A stretch of DNA of 64,000 nt from Laccaria trichodermophora (Eukaryota > Basidiomycota > Agaricomycetes > Agaricales > Hydnangiaceae), in NCBI GenBank assembly GCA_018417955.1, contig JACTVC010000017.1, forward strand, positions 682,001 to 746,000, written 5' to 3'. The notes under the pieces are model-generated. The model searched no databases, had not been told where the DNA came from, and saw nothing but the letters and a program-made list of their open reading frames with translations. This document shows, piece by piece, positions 54,560 to 64,000 of the stretch. Numbering within the stretch: the first letter of the stretch is position 1; each line of letters begins with the position of its first letter. The translations under genes and the position numbers were made by a program.

Positions 54560-55895
54560 AAGTGGGGAGTCGTTGTTGACGGTTAAGACCACGAAGCCGC
54601 CATCCACCAACTTTCTTTTTTTTGGATTCCCAAGGTTCAAGTTATTCCCTTCCTTCTTCGTTCAGTTGTATTTTTGGTTCCTGGAATATATTCAGGTCCG
54701 GTCGTCTGCAGTCGGACGGTCCATCATGTTCTTTGCTTGGCGTCACTTTCGACGATGGTATCCAAATGACATTCTACAACGTCTCTGACCACTTGCCACT
54801 CGTGCCCATGCAATCTCCTTCTTGAGTTCCTTCAACTCCGACCAGCCACGCCATAACATCTACGTCGGCTACGAGACCTCGAAGCGGCGTGGCTATAAGA
54901 ACAACGGCTGACAGCATCTGGGTATGACTAGGGCAGAGGTACCCAGTAACGATGGAAACGAGTCCATGATACGGTGATCAAGACCCAAGAACTACTGTCA
55001 GGCTGCGCTCGTAGGGCATCGCCAATGAGACAGCGCGAGTGGGAGGAGTAGGAGGGGTACATTCAAAATTGTGGTAGGAGAGACTTGAAGGGAGAGTTTT
55101 GCTGAGTTTGAGGCATCGACACACATCCTTTGGGGACGTAGATGTTAGCGGGACCGTCAAAACCGTCATCCTCTTACCTCTCCTGTCCAACCACAGGGGA
55201 AAAAACCTCAATCCTCGCCGACGCCGTCTTCCTTCACGTTCCTCACGAGTTTGCACGATCATCGCGGAGCTCCGATTGGATTTCAGCATCGAGCTCGGGC
55301 TTGAAAGGGGTGAGAAGTTGGATGTCGTCTTGCAGTGCTTGGATCAGAGCTTCTCCAGTCCGTTCGCATTGCGAACCCACCCCAGCTCGAAAAGATTTTT
55401 GACAGTGGAGCTATCATCGGCTACATGATAGTGACTTCCCATTCCCATCCGCGCCATTTCCATCGGGTGCGAGGCTAGTCGATGTTCCAATCCCGTGAAA
55501 AGATGGCCAACAAAGGGAACTGGGCCTCTGTAAGAGAAACGCAGGCCGCGGGTATGTTAGGGCATAGTGTGAGTCTGCAAGAGGATGTTGCGGTGCACGA
55601 GAGGCGAGATAGGCCCGGGGCCGAAGTTGGGTGGGGTAGGGAGAGTTTTTGAGCCATCGCTGGGGGATGGTGATGTAAACGGAAATCGGGGTGGAGGGTG
55701 GTTCTTCGCCTTCTCCTCACATGTTTCGAGTAAGGGAAGGACGCAAATTGGGAGAGTAGAGGAAGCAGGTGTGAGGGGGATGGGATTGGACGGCTGCTAA
55801 TGGGGGTGAGGGACAGATATCGATTCAAAAAGACGAAGACTTTGCGTGAGCTCTGTTCAATCAGGGTTCCATCGTTTCGTGTGTTTGGTCGCTGG
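54560..55895. other. Duplicated downstream segment of the GT61 module, copy 2
   Basis: Related to 27,136-28,020 and, at 54,690-54,740, to the sequence following the intact GT61 gene (AGGTCCGGTCGTCTGC...). Minus-strand frames share low-complexity Pro/Ser/His blocks with copy 1. No intact gene is supported. Confidence 0.4.
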
Positions 55896-55899
55896 AGGG

Positions 55900-57285
55900 T
55901 CGATATTGTTTCCTGTCAGCAGCTATTTATGTAAACTGTTAGATACAAGTCAGAGCGTTATAGTGGTGAGGAAATAGAAGTGCGCGTTGACGCAACGTTG
56001 AGGGAGTGAATGTGTACCCTTGTGACAGTGTATTACTGTGTAACTTTGTGTGACTAGCGATTGAAACGTCACACATGTTTTCGAATTCTTATCAGTCTTA
56101 TCAACACTCTACAGAGAAGCTTGTTAAAAAGGTATGATATGATAATGCTTGAGCTTGAGTAGTGGCAGACAAATGGGAATACTGAAGTCTGGCGCAGAGG
56201 ACACACCTTAAGTCAAAGCCCTGCTGATATTGTAGACGGCCGGTGCACTAGCAGTACGGGTACACTAATCATAATCCAAAGGCATGTCTTTGTCGGCGAC
56301 GTAGATATGCAACTCGCAATCCGCCCAGGACACAGCGCTGAAAGTCATTTAGCAGCGTCATGTGTGGGAAGGCTATGCGAAGCTGTTCAACTTGGCGCCC
56401 CATCGGCGCCTACACTCTTTCAACTTGAACTTCAAGGAGCAGGCGCAAACTGGCTCAAATGGAAGGAGACTTACCAGGACAAGCAAATGTGAACGATGGG
56501 TATGTATGTCATTATTAACGTGCGGAGCCATCATCGCTAACCGGGACAATCTGAACGTCAGGCCGTCGTTTCTTCAAGGGGCTTCAACGCCTGTTATCTC
56601 TGGTGGAGAGCTGAATAATTTTGGAGGCGACTATAATCGCATCACTATCAACATTGGTAAGACTTTCTCTTCGGAATTACTTTCTTATTCAAGAACCAAT
56701 CCCTAGATCAAGTTGTGCGATGGCGTAGGGACAATCGGCACAAGTCAGTGGGTAGTACTAATGAACAACACCTATAATGCTAAAGGCTTAGACCAATTCA
56801 TTCAGTCATTCACTCTCCATCGAGGCCAGCGGAATCCCAGGAGAGGTACGACCATCAAGTCTTTATCTTCGGAAGGAAGTATGTCTCTCATTCAATCACT
56901 GGTACTTAGATCAAGGTGTGCAACGGCGTAGGGACAATCGACACGAGTTCGTGAGTATTTTATCTAGAGAACAACACTTGTTTTGCGAAGGGCTAAAACA
57001 AATTCATTCAGTCATCTACTCTCCATCGAGGCCAGCGGAATCCCAGGAGAGATACGGCACCAAGTACGAATGCATACTTCCTCCTTACAAGATTGTCATC
57101 TAATTTCCTCGGTCAGATCATATTGATTCTGGAGACGTGAGTCCATAAACAAGTATCTTGCCGCTATTAGTCTATGTTTACACCCTCTCAGTTATCGGAT
57201 GAGGAAGACCAAGAGAAGAAGAGCAGTGATGCGATTTACGGGCGCCAAATGTTGCCCAACGGACCCTTTTTTTTTTGTCGGTTGA
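55900..57285 (+). repeat. Composite repeat R, copy F
   Basis: Matches copies A-E; the ISGGELNNFGGDYN frame is at 56,595-56,640 and the terminal T-run near 57,270. It follows GT61 pseudogene 2 and its downstream segment, in the same order as copy B after GT61 pseudogene 1. Confidence 0.8.
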
Positions 57286-58174
57286 GGGGTGCGGCGTCAA
57301 GATAAGAAACGACTTTGGCAGGTCCTCCCCCTTCCTCCCCTCACTGCTCAGTTCAGTTAATGGTTGATTATCTCCTACGTATCTTGAATTTTGTAATATA
57401 TGTATGTAACACCTCCATTGTTACGCCTATCTTGTCGTCGTTCTCAGGATCAGTCTGCATTGGGAAAGTATCCTTTATCGGCATCACAAATCTTCGTATG
57501 TAGCCAAATGCATGCGGACGGGCCACGGGTCAGTGCAACTTTTTGTGTCTTAACTGTCTTTCGATATTTTGCAGAAAGCCTGGTGGGCTGGAGGGAGGAA
57601 TATTTACATCGAAGTGGGTTTTATCAGACCTATGTGAAACGTTTGAGTCCGATGATGCTGAACTATCCAAAAATAACGTACGCGTCCCTGGAACGCGCCA
57701 AGAATACGCGACGCGACTTGAACGTTTGAACTTTGTTGTATCATACTCACAAACTCACGCTGCTGTACAAATGCTGGAATGATAGATCTGCGCGTCCCGA
57801 TATATGCCCTTCAACAAGGACAGTCAAGAGTTTCTTGCCTATTCACATACTAAGTAGTGCCTCAGTAATTACTTCCCAATCGCTCGGATTGCCTCCAGCC
57901 TATACTCGTGTGCATAAACAAGGCGATCCCGATTTGAAATATTCACATGTGCACCACCATCTTCTTCTCGTTATGTAACCCATAATGAAACTCGCCGTCT
58001 TCTTTTTCCTTTCCCCTCCTCGCTGACGACGACGACGACTATAACCGAATGTGAATGACCCGTCCACAGCGTCCACCACCTTCATTTTGCCACAACATTC
58101 TTTAAATCGTCGTTTCGCCCATTTATCGGCGAGCCCCCACGATCATACCCATAATTCCACAAACGCATCCCAAT
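57286..58174. other. Upstream region of GT61; possible small exon
   Basis: The first part is the linker shared with 53,455-53,600. At 57,572-57,782 a frame after a TTTTGCAG acceptor reads KPGGLEGGIFTSKWVLSDLC, but has no recognised domain. A GACGACGAC run lies at 58,027-58,038. The last 150 bp should hold the GT61 promoter; no TATA box is evident. Confidence 0.4.
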
Positions 58175-60044
58175 ATGTTCCTCCGAGGTAACCTCTCAAG
58201 GCGGGATGCATTCCTCGTCCTGTTCGGAGCATGTTTCATGCACATCTCGTCCTTCCTCTTCCCAAGTCGACAGGTGACAAGCCAATCGGCCACGGTAATC
58301 ATCAAGAAGCCAGCTTTAGCGGCGTCTGTTGCTCCTAATGCACATGCACATACGGAGACGCAAACGCCTACTGGAATCGTATCAGATCCAACCGCCACAG
58401 CTTATCCTTCTTCACCAACGCATATACCCCGATCCAATGCCCTCCCTCCAACCACCGTACTCGCACACGCACCAGGATGGACGCTCTTCCAGAATCTCTA
58501 CATGTCAAATGGGACCTTATTCCTCATCATACCCAACTCGTCATACACCCCTTCCACGAGGAACTCATACGGCACCACGAAAGTCGACAGCTTATTCCCT
58601 GAGATCAGGATGATGACAAGCACGGGGCTCATGGCGCTCAACACTCCAGAAAATATCGCGCAGAGGGAACCTACAGAACGCGAGATGCGCTTTGTGAGCG
58701 GACTCGAGGCGGCGGAGATGTGGGGTGAAGAAGGCGAGGAAAAGAGAGTTTGGACGGTTGATGGGAATACGGTGAGTTTGGCGTCAAATTAGCCTTTTTG
58801 ACAATTAACCGCGCCCTTTCAGCTCCTCTTGAACGACCCACCCCAATTCCTGCGACACTACTACCACTTCGTCGCCGAACTCTTCCTAGGCGTTCAAGCA
58901 TTCTGGCACGGCTTCTTCTCCTCACCCACATCCCATAACCCCAAATCTTCTTCCACGCCTCCACCAATACATCGCGCCATATTCATACACTCGGACGCGA
59001 ACGGATGGCGAGACGACCCCGGGTTTAATTCATACTTCCTTCGAGCGGCCTTTCCATCTCTTACAGTGGAACACAAGGAAGACTGGGGTGATCGAGTGTC
59101 TGCTAGCCTCATTGAGTCGGGTGTGGGGGACGCCAGCAAGGCGAGGGCATGGCACTTCCCCTTGGCACTTTTGGCAGACCGAAGCGCCGCGCATCGCGGT
59201 GTGATGTGTGGGAGTCGGACGCAGCGAACTGCGGCGGAGGCTTGGGACTATATGCGTGTCCGTGGGACGTTGAGAGGGATTCATATGGGTGGGTGGTGGA
59301 ATCCTGTGAGGGAGGCTATTTGGAGATTTGCGGGTGTGAAGGCATCGCAAATTGAAGATCATGCTCGTCTCGTTGGAGTGGAGGCGATGTTGCCCATGCC
59401 GGAAAAGGTCGTTATCACTTATATTTCGCGACAGAGTGCACATAAGAGGAGGCTGTTGAAGGAGGATCATGAGGCGCTCGTTAAGGAGCTGAAGGCGTTG
59501 GTTGCACGAAAGAATGCGGAGAGGGAGGCTGGTGGTGGAGAGAAGGAGTTGGTCAAGGGTGGGGGAGTCGATCGCGAATGGGCTCCATTGGCAGAGGCGA
59601 GCATGTCTTCCCAGCCGCCACTGCCAGAGTGGGAACTCCAAGTCCTCGAAGCGGAACATATGACAAAGGACGAGCAAATCCGCGCTGCTTCTCGGACGAC
59701 CGTTCGGCCTTTTTTTTCTTTCTCCTTTTCAAAGTAGTCCTCAGTAACAATTTCCCCAACAGATCCTCCTAGGCGTACACGGCAACGGCCTAACCCACCT
59801 CGTCTTCATGCCGCCCACCCGCATCTCCGCCGTGATCGAGATATTCTGCCCTCCCGGATTCGCACATGACTATCAGTGGACGACGCGGGCGTTGGGGATG
59901 AGGTATTTTGGGGTGTGGAATGATACGTATTTTACGCGGGAGCCGGAGGTGAGGTATCCCGAGTGTTTCCAGGGGGATGGGATTTTGGTTTGGGCGGGGG
60001 TTGTGGTGGAGATTGTTGAGGGAAGGGTTCGGGAGGAGGTTTAG
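58175..60044 (+). CDS. GT61 (DUF563) family glycosyltransferase, 585 residues
   Basis: Exons 58,175-58,771, 58,823-59,701 and 59,763-60,044 (597+879+282 nt) join in frame to 585 residues. The N-terminus has a type II signal anchor (RDAFLVLFGACFMHISSFLF, residues 11-30), then a Thr/Pro-rich stem, pointing to a Golgi/ER luminal enzyme. Exon 2 starts LLLNDPPQFLRHYYHFVAEL and includes RGTLRGIHMGGWW and EKVVITYISRQSAHKRRLL. Exon 3 has ILLGVHGNGLTHLVFMPPTR, the typical GT61 C-terminal motif, and VIEIFCPPGF. GT61 members transfer sugars such as xylose or GlcNAc; the substrate here cannot be told. Two diverged pseudogenes of it lie upstream. The intron 2 donor (GTTCGG) is unusual but gives the conserved junction. 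Confidence 0.87.
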
Positions 60045-60624
60045 TTGAGAGTAAGGTGGCACCAACGTCGAAACCTCTTTCTTTTTTTCATTCCTTCCTC
60101 GTTTGTTTGGATTTCTGGTTGTTGGAGTAGAGGTCCGGTTGTCTGCCCTTTGTCTATCATGTTCATCGCTTGGCGTCACTAGCTATCACTTTTGACGATC
60201 ATGGAAAAAGTCGCGCCAAATTTGCGCATTGTGTGCGACCTTGTTTGTCAGGACACGTCGAAGAAAACAGTGTTCCATTGAAATGCCTCCGACTCTTCAC
60301 GACTCCTGGAGTCCTCTCAACTATCGGCGTCAGTAGGCTGTGAAAGTCTTCTGAACAGATTCAGTTTCTTTGTTATGCCAACAATTTTCTCTCGCCGGAA
60401 CTCCAAACTCACTTGAAACAGAGATATTTTGGCTTGTCTCTGCTTTCACTAGAAACATGGCTCACATTTCAGACGAAACATTCTCGTTTAACGAACTATG
60501 CTCTTCAAAACTACTTTGAAGAAAGTTGTGGGCAAGCTCTGGGGACGTCACCTTCATGCGAAGAAACAGTTCGTCCCCCATTCAATTGTTGTTCGGGACA
60601 ATTGACTAACACCAGAATCGGAAC

Positions 60625-61230
60625 TTGCATAGGACGGTCGAATGCATCAGCTGCTTTGACGAAGTGACCCTCAACAAGGTCCTCCATGCTCCATGCAAGC
60701 ACAATTACTGCCCCTCCTGTCTCGCGGCCCTCGTCAACGAATCCATCAAAGACGAGTCGCGTTTCCCTGTGCGATGCTGTAAGAAAAAGGTCCCCACCAC
60801 GCGAATACTCAAACGCCTCGAAGATCAGGACATCAAGAGCAATCTATCAGCCAAGATTCGCGAGTACGCAATACCGCAAAACCAGCGACTTTATTGTCCC
60901 ACGAAAAACTGCACCACGTTCCTCGGAGCCGCCTCGTCCTTTAGATCCCAATCCGTCCCGTGTCCCGCGTGTCACAAGGCGACGTGCAAATGGTGCCGGC
61001 GGCCAATGCACAAAGGAAGCCCTTGCGCCGAGGACGACGATACCCAGAAGCTTAGGCAGACTGCGAAATCGGAAGGGTGGCAGACGTGTCCGGGGTGCAA
61101 GGCGGTGGTGCAGAGGTTGGAGGGGTGTAACAGCATTGTGTGTCGATGTGGTGTCAATTTCTGCTATCTGTGTGGGATGAAGATGTTGGAATGTCGGCAT
61201 GGACAGTGTTTGCGTGTTAATGCAAGATAG
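60625..61230 (+). CDS. Compact RBR (RING1-IBR-RING2) E3 ubiquitin ligase, 201 residues or longer
   Basis: All three RBR modules are present in 201 residues: RING1 with C7, C10, C24, H26, C29, C32, C51 and C52; IBR with C91, C96, C113, C116, C121, C124, H129 and C134; RING2 with C155, C158, C173, C175, C180 and C183. The cysteine in RLEGCNSIVC (C168) sits ten residues after C158 and five before C173, the place of the thioester-forming catalytic Cys of RBR ligases. These enzymes take ubiquitin from E2 onto that Cys and pass it to substrates. The ATG at 60,625 is inside RING1's lead; a TTGCATAG acceptor at 60,623-60,630 suggests an upstream exon (around 60,413-60,550), so the start is uncertain. 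No other domain is seen. Confidence 0.8.
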   Translation: MHRTVECISCFDEVTLNKVLHAPCKHNYCPSCLAALVNESIKDESRFPVRCCKKKVPTTRILKRLEDQDIKSNLSAKIREYAIPQNQRLYCPTKNCTTFLGAASSFRSQSVPCPACHKATCKWCRRPMHKGSPCAEDDDTQKLRQTAKSEGWQTCPGCKAVVQRLEGCNSIVCRCGVNFCYLCGMKMLECRHGQCLRVNAR

Positions 61231-61689
61231 TAGGGAATGTTTTTTTTCTTCTGAGCGTAGCTAAGACAGGAATGAAATAAATTGAAGAGTCCGTTCTGAG
61301 CACAGTAAGACAACAGTACTTACTTACATTCCATTTCCTGCCCCTGACTCACGATGTATATTGCCTTGCGTCGATCCGAGCCTTAAATCTGAACAGTTGG
61401 GCCCTAAGGCTATTTGTCACAGCGAGCATGGAACCTCTCAATGCATCATGTCTCGACGCTTCCCTCCTCATCTAGCTGACTCGGTGAATGGATGGTAAGT
61501 GCATGGTTTCACGGCATCAATTGAAGAGGTCTTCTGTACCCCAAGTCGAAGTCTTCCGCGTTCATATGATCCCTCCGCAGCTTGTCAGTACAATCAACAA
61601 TGGAAATGATATGTCAGAAACATTGACACTCGCAAGCGTGCGGGATTTGTCGTGGGCCCACTCAGTAACTGAAGAAGACTGATCAAATG

Positions 61690-61850
61690 ATAAGGGTAGC
61701 ATGGAGACGAGGGGAATGACGAAGCGGGAGGGATGGCAGAGGTGTTCGCATTGTAAGGCGGTGATTTGCGAAGGGTGTATGGGCGTAATAATATCCCAGT
61801 GGGCATGTGCAAGGTGAATTTTTGTTCATTAAGTGCGTGGTCCGTTGACG
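61690..61850 (+). pseudogene. Degenerate RBR RING2 fragment
   Basis: The frame REGWQRCSHCKAVI then CEGCMGVI matches SEGWQTCPGCKAVV and LEGCNSIV of the intact RBR gene 450 bp upstream. It then meets a stop (CAR-stop) before a VNFCSL-like remnant. This looks like a decayed tandem copy of the last part of the RBR gene. Confidence 0.6.
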
Positions 61851-62600
61851 ACGAATTTTGTGTAAGGCTGCGCACCGCGCTCATCTATGATGATCAACGG
61901 ATGCACACAGCGGGTATACAGCCGGTCCAATAAAGATTTGTGGAGTAAAAGAAGGCCAGTTGTTGGGAGGAATGGAAGCGGAAGACAAGCGAAAACTTGA
62001 ATACATACCTAAAATGGCAACAAACAGATGTAAATTTGGCGACTTCATCTCAGTCTGTTGCGATGAAAGGGCAGAAAAACGTACGCGAACTATCCGAATA
62101 CTGCAACGAGAACTAACAGGTACCGACAAAACATCGTGGACTGGTCAGCCTGAAGGAGCGGCGACTCGGAGAGTGAACTGGCTTTGGGCGAACTCGACAA
62201 ACTTCACTTTGACAAAGTGACTCGGCAGCGTGATTATGATCATCTCCGTGCGCCTCCTGTCGACACCGTCAATCTGGTAGTAGAGTTAGGTCAAAAAGCG
62301 CAAAGAGGTGGTGCGATGGGTGACACAATAACCGCCCTTTGTGGACTCTGCACCTCAATTTTCTCTCGCCAGAACTTGAAAACTCAAAGCGATTCCATCA
62401 TCGTACAGTGGCCAAGTTGTCAAAGCCTTGAATGGAATATATCGCTATATTTATAACTGCGGGGGCCGACTGGAAGATGTCCACATCGTACGGATCCTTA
62501 CCAATCGCGAACAAAATTGTGGTGCAACGACGGATGCCCGTGGCGAGGAGAGACGGGACAAAGGAGACCAAGCATGTGAGGTCATGAGAGAGCATGTATA
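61851..62600. other. No recognised gene; small frames only
   Basis: Plus-strand frames at 61,960-62,220 (CKFGDFISVCCDERAEKRTR) and 62,184-62,456 have no domain I recognise. They may be exons of an unknown gene or chance frames. Confidence 0.35.
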
Positions 62601-62601
62601 C

Positions 62602-62607
62602 TATAAA
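62602..62607 (+). promoter_or_regulatory. TATA box of the small secreted protein gene
   Basis: TATAAA in the context ACTATAAAATGAG lies 87 bp before the ATG at 62,694, a usual distance in basidiomycetes. Confidence 0.55.
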
Positions 62608-62693
62608 ATGAGCCGTATCGTTTTTGTGAGTTCCCCCAACAACAAATCCGCCACGACTTACTCAATTATCCCCTACATTTAAATCTCTTCATC

Positions 62694-63000
62694 ATGCGAT
62701 TCTCCATCACCGCCGCCGCCCTTACACTTTTGTTATACGCAGGAGCCACGATGGCGCAGGATGTGGGCGAGTCGTGCCCCGCTGATCAGGCCGGTATGTA
62801 TAACGTTGCCTGCGATTAGTTCTCTGGTTTTTAATTTGTCGGCGTCCACAGGCGATGTCGGCTGCGCGAACACAGCCAGCGTTAATGGCGGCAACGCATA
62901 CATTTTTATTTGCAATGGCGAAGAATTCGTCTTGTTCGCCGACTGCGCTAGTCCATTTGGATGCAAGACCGAGGGCCCGAAGAACGCGGTCTGTATTTGA
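62694..63000 (+). CDS. Small secreted cysteine-rich protein, 82 residues
   Basis: Exon 1 is 62,694-62,793 and exon 2 is 62,852-63,000; the 58-nt intron has GTATGT and CACAG ends. The product starts MRFSITAAALTLLLYAGATM, a signal peptide likely cut after AMAQ-like residues 20-22. The mature part has about 60 residues with six cysteines (28, 38, 54, 65, 71, 81), an even number suited to three disulfides, and a central strand-like YIFICNGEEFVLF. The spacing is not that of hydrophobins, which have eight Cys with a CC pair. Such proteins are commonly secreted for surface or interaction roles; no specific family is recognised, and whether it acts as an effector is unknown. A TATA box lies 87 bp upstream. 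Confidence 0.8.
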
Positions 63001-64000
63001 ACAACAGGTTGGTCTTTATTTGCTTTGCAGACATTGGATATGGTAACAACGAATGTAGAATGGTGAAATTCTAGGACCTGGAATATTTGTACATGTACTA
63101 CTTACATCAGGAAATTCCACAATCCACGGACCACGATGTGATAGTTTTTCATTCGTAGATTGAGCCACTGGTTAAGTATGCTAGTAACATGCGACAAATA
63201 ATGCCTTACATCTTTTATGTTGCTGTAGCCATGTAGCCGTCTCGTTCATGCGCCATATGAATTTATTTCAAGTTCCTGTCAGAATAGTGTTCTGAGTTCA
63301 ATCTTTTTTTCTTTCTTTTTCTTTTTTGTTTTTTTGCCGTGTAAGGTTGGACTCTCACCAATTCGTCCTCGCCCTTCCTGCTTATAAAATTTATATAACA
63401 CTCTCTGACGAGGCAACTGAAGTGGGAGGCCCACATGGTTGTGCTATGCGATATTGGCTGCATTCCACATCTTGTGCCCTGATCCCCGAGGAATATGTTG
63501 AATCACATTTCAGTGCATAGTATGTAGAGGAGTCGTTAAGACTCAGGCTTTTCTCCAGAAATAAGCAAGACATTGCTACTCTTTCACCTCACAGGCGCCA
63601 CTTTCCTTTCTTTCCAAGATCAGCCTGTGGAACTTTTGAACATAACCCAGGCTAATTTCAAAAGACTAGAATAGACATCAAAATAAAAAGAGAACATGCA
63701 TTGCAAGGAAGTGTCAGGATAAAGTCACGCAATCTAGGGGCTACATTGGCAAGCCAATTGATCCGTAGACAACGTAGGAACTCACTGTAGTGAACAACTG
63801 AAAAACAAATGTATGAAAGCCCCACCCTTGAACGAAAGGATGACAATAAGAACGTACAAGCTTTCTTTCTCGAACTATTTATTGCGACATAGCAAGGACG
63901 TTCTATCCCGGAAAGATCAGTAAAAACAAACATCTCAAAGACAGGCGGAAATACCTCCGAAAGAGCCGAATTTCTTATCTATTGCAACCCCGTCTGTTTG
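63001..64000. other. Right end: no confidently supported gene
   Basis: A minus-strand frame from 63,933 (MFVFTDLSGIERPCYVAINS, then KKACTFL) has a possible splice to LRCLRINWLANVAPRLRDFI at about 63,725-63,790 and could be the start of a gene. The rest (63,001-63,640) shows only short frames and a T-rich run at 63,304-63,335. Confidence 0.3.

Noticed and set aside
1..64000. LTR retrotransposons or reverse transcriptase/integrase genes
   Set aside because: No YxDD reverse transcriptase, integrase zinc-finger or pair of long direct terminal repeats was seen; repeat R copies are direct repeats but contain no retroelement genes between them.

Overview
The window looks like nuclear DNA of a mushroom-forming basidiomycete (Agaricomycetes). 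The evidence is many short GT-AG introns of about 48-60 nt, KDZ transposase with its CxC2, CxC5 and CxC6 cysteine clusters, a GT61 glycosyltransferase, a Crypton/Ndc10-like recombinase relic and a cysteine-rich small secreted protein. The species cannot be named from the sequence. Most of the window is repeat-rich accessory DNA.

Layout. At 1-2,530 lies a copy of a dispersed composite repeat, here called R. From 2.5 to 26.2 kb there is a block of lineage-type, transposon-linked genes: a WD40-like gene remnant, a truncated Crypton/Ndc10-like relic (4.7-5.8 kb), a seemingly complete KDZ transposase with a CxC2 cluster (minus, 6.4-10.1 kb), two small co-oriented genes upstream of it (10.4-11.9 kb), a divergent pair made of a viroplasmin/RNase H1-N-like protein and a large HMG-like/Trp-rich protein (12.6-16.3 kb), an unrecognised minus-strand gene (17.3-18.9 kb), and a convergent pair of a GRF zinc-finger gene and a CxC5/CxC6 gene (22.8-26.2 kb) bracketed by inverted GTCCG-rich repeats.

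From 26 to 60 kb the DNA is built from segmental duplications. A GT61 module occurs three times: pseudogenes at 26.2 and 53.8 kb and an intact gene at 58.2-60.0 kb. R occurs about six times (1, 28.0, 29.7/36.3, 38.2, 42.2/52.2 and 55.9 kb). Several DNA transposons are inserted in these repeats, and the target-site duplications (TSDs) can be read directly. A 6.5-kb element (29,813-36,303; 9-bp TSD) sits in R and itself carries three 8-bp-TSD elements: a Pack-type element with an intron-containing Arp2 fragment, a 499-bp MITE with the same CAAGGGGG terminus, and a 3.4-kb hAT whose transposase lacks the first catalytic-Asp region. A second R copy (42.2-53.0 kb) is split by a 6.2-kb insertion carrying a PHO84-like phosphate-transporter fragment, by a 607-bp foldback with 286-bp arms, and by a 1,015-bp CAAGGGGG element encoding a PHD-type finger.

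The right end (58-63 kb) is the most gene-like stretch: GT61, a compact RBR (RING-IBR-RING2) protein with a degenerate second RING2 piece 3' of it, and an 82-residue six-cysteine secreted protein. I saw no tRNA, rRNA, CRISPR or LTR retroelement that I could support. Exon limits are read by eye, and family names rest on motif recognition, not on searches.
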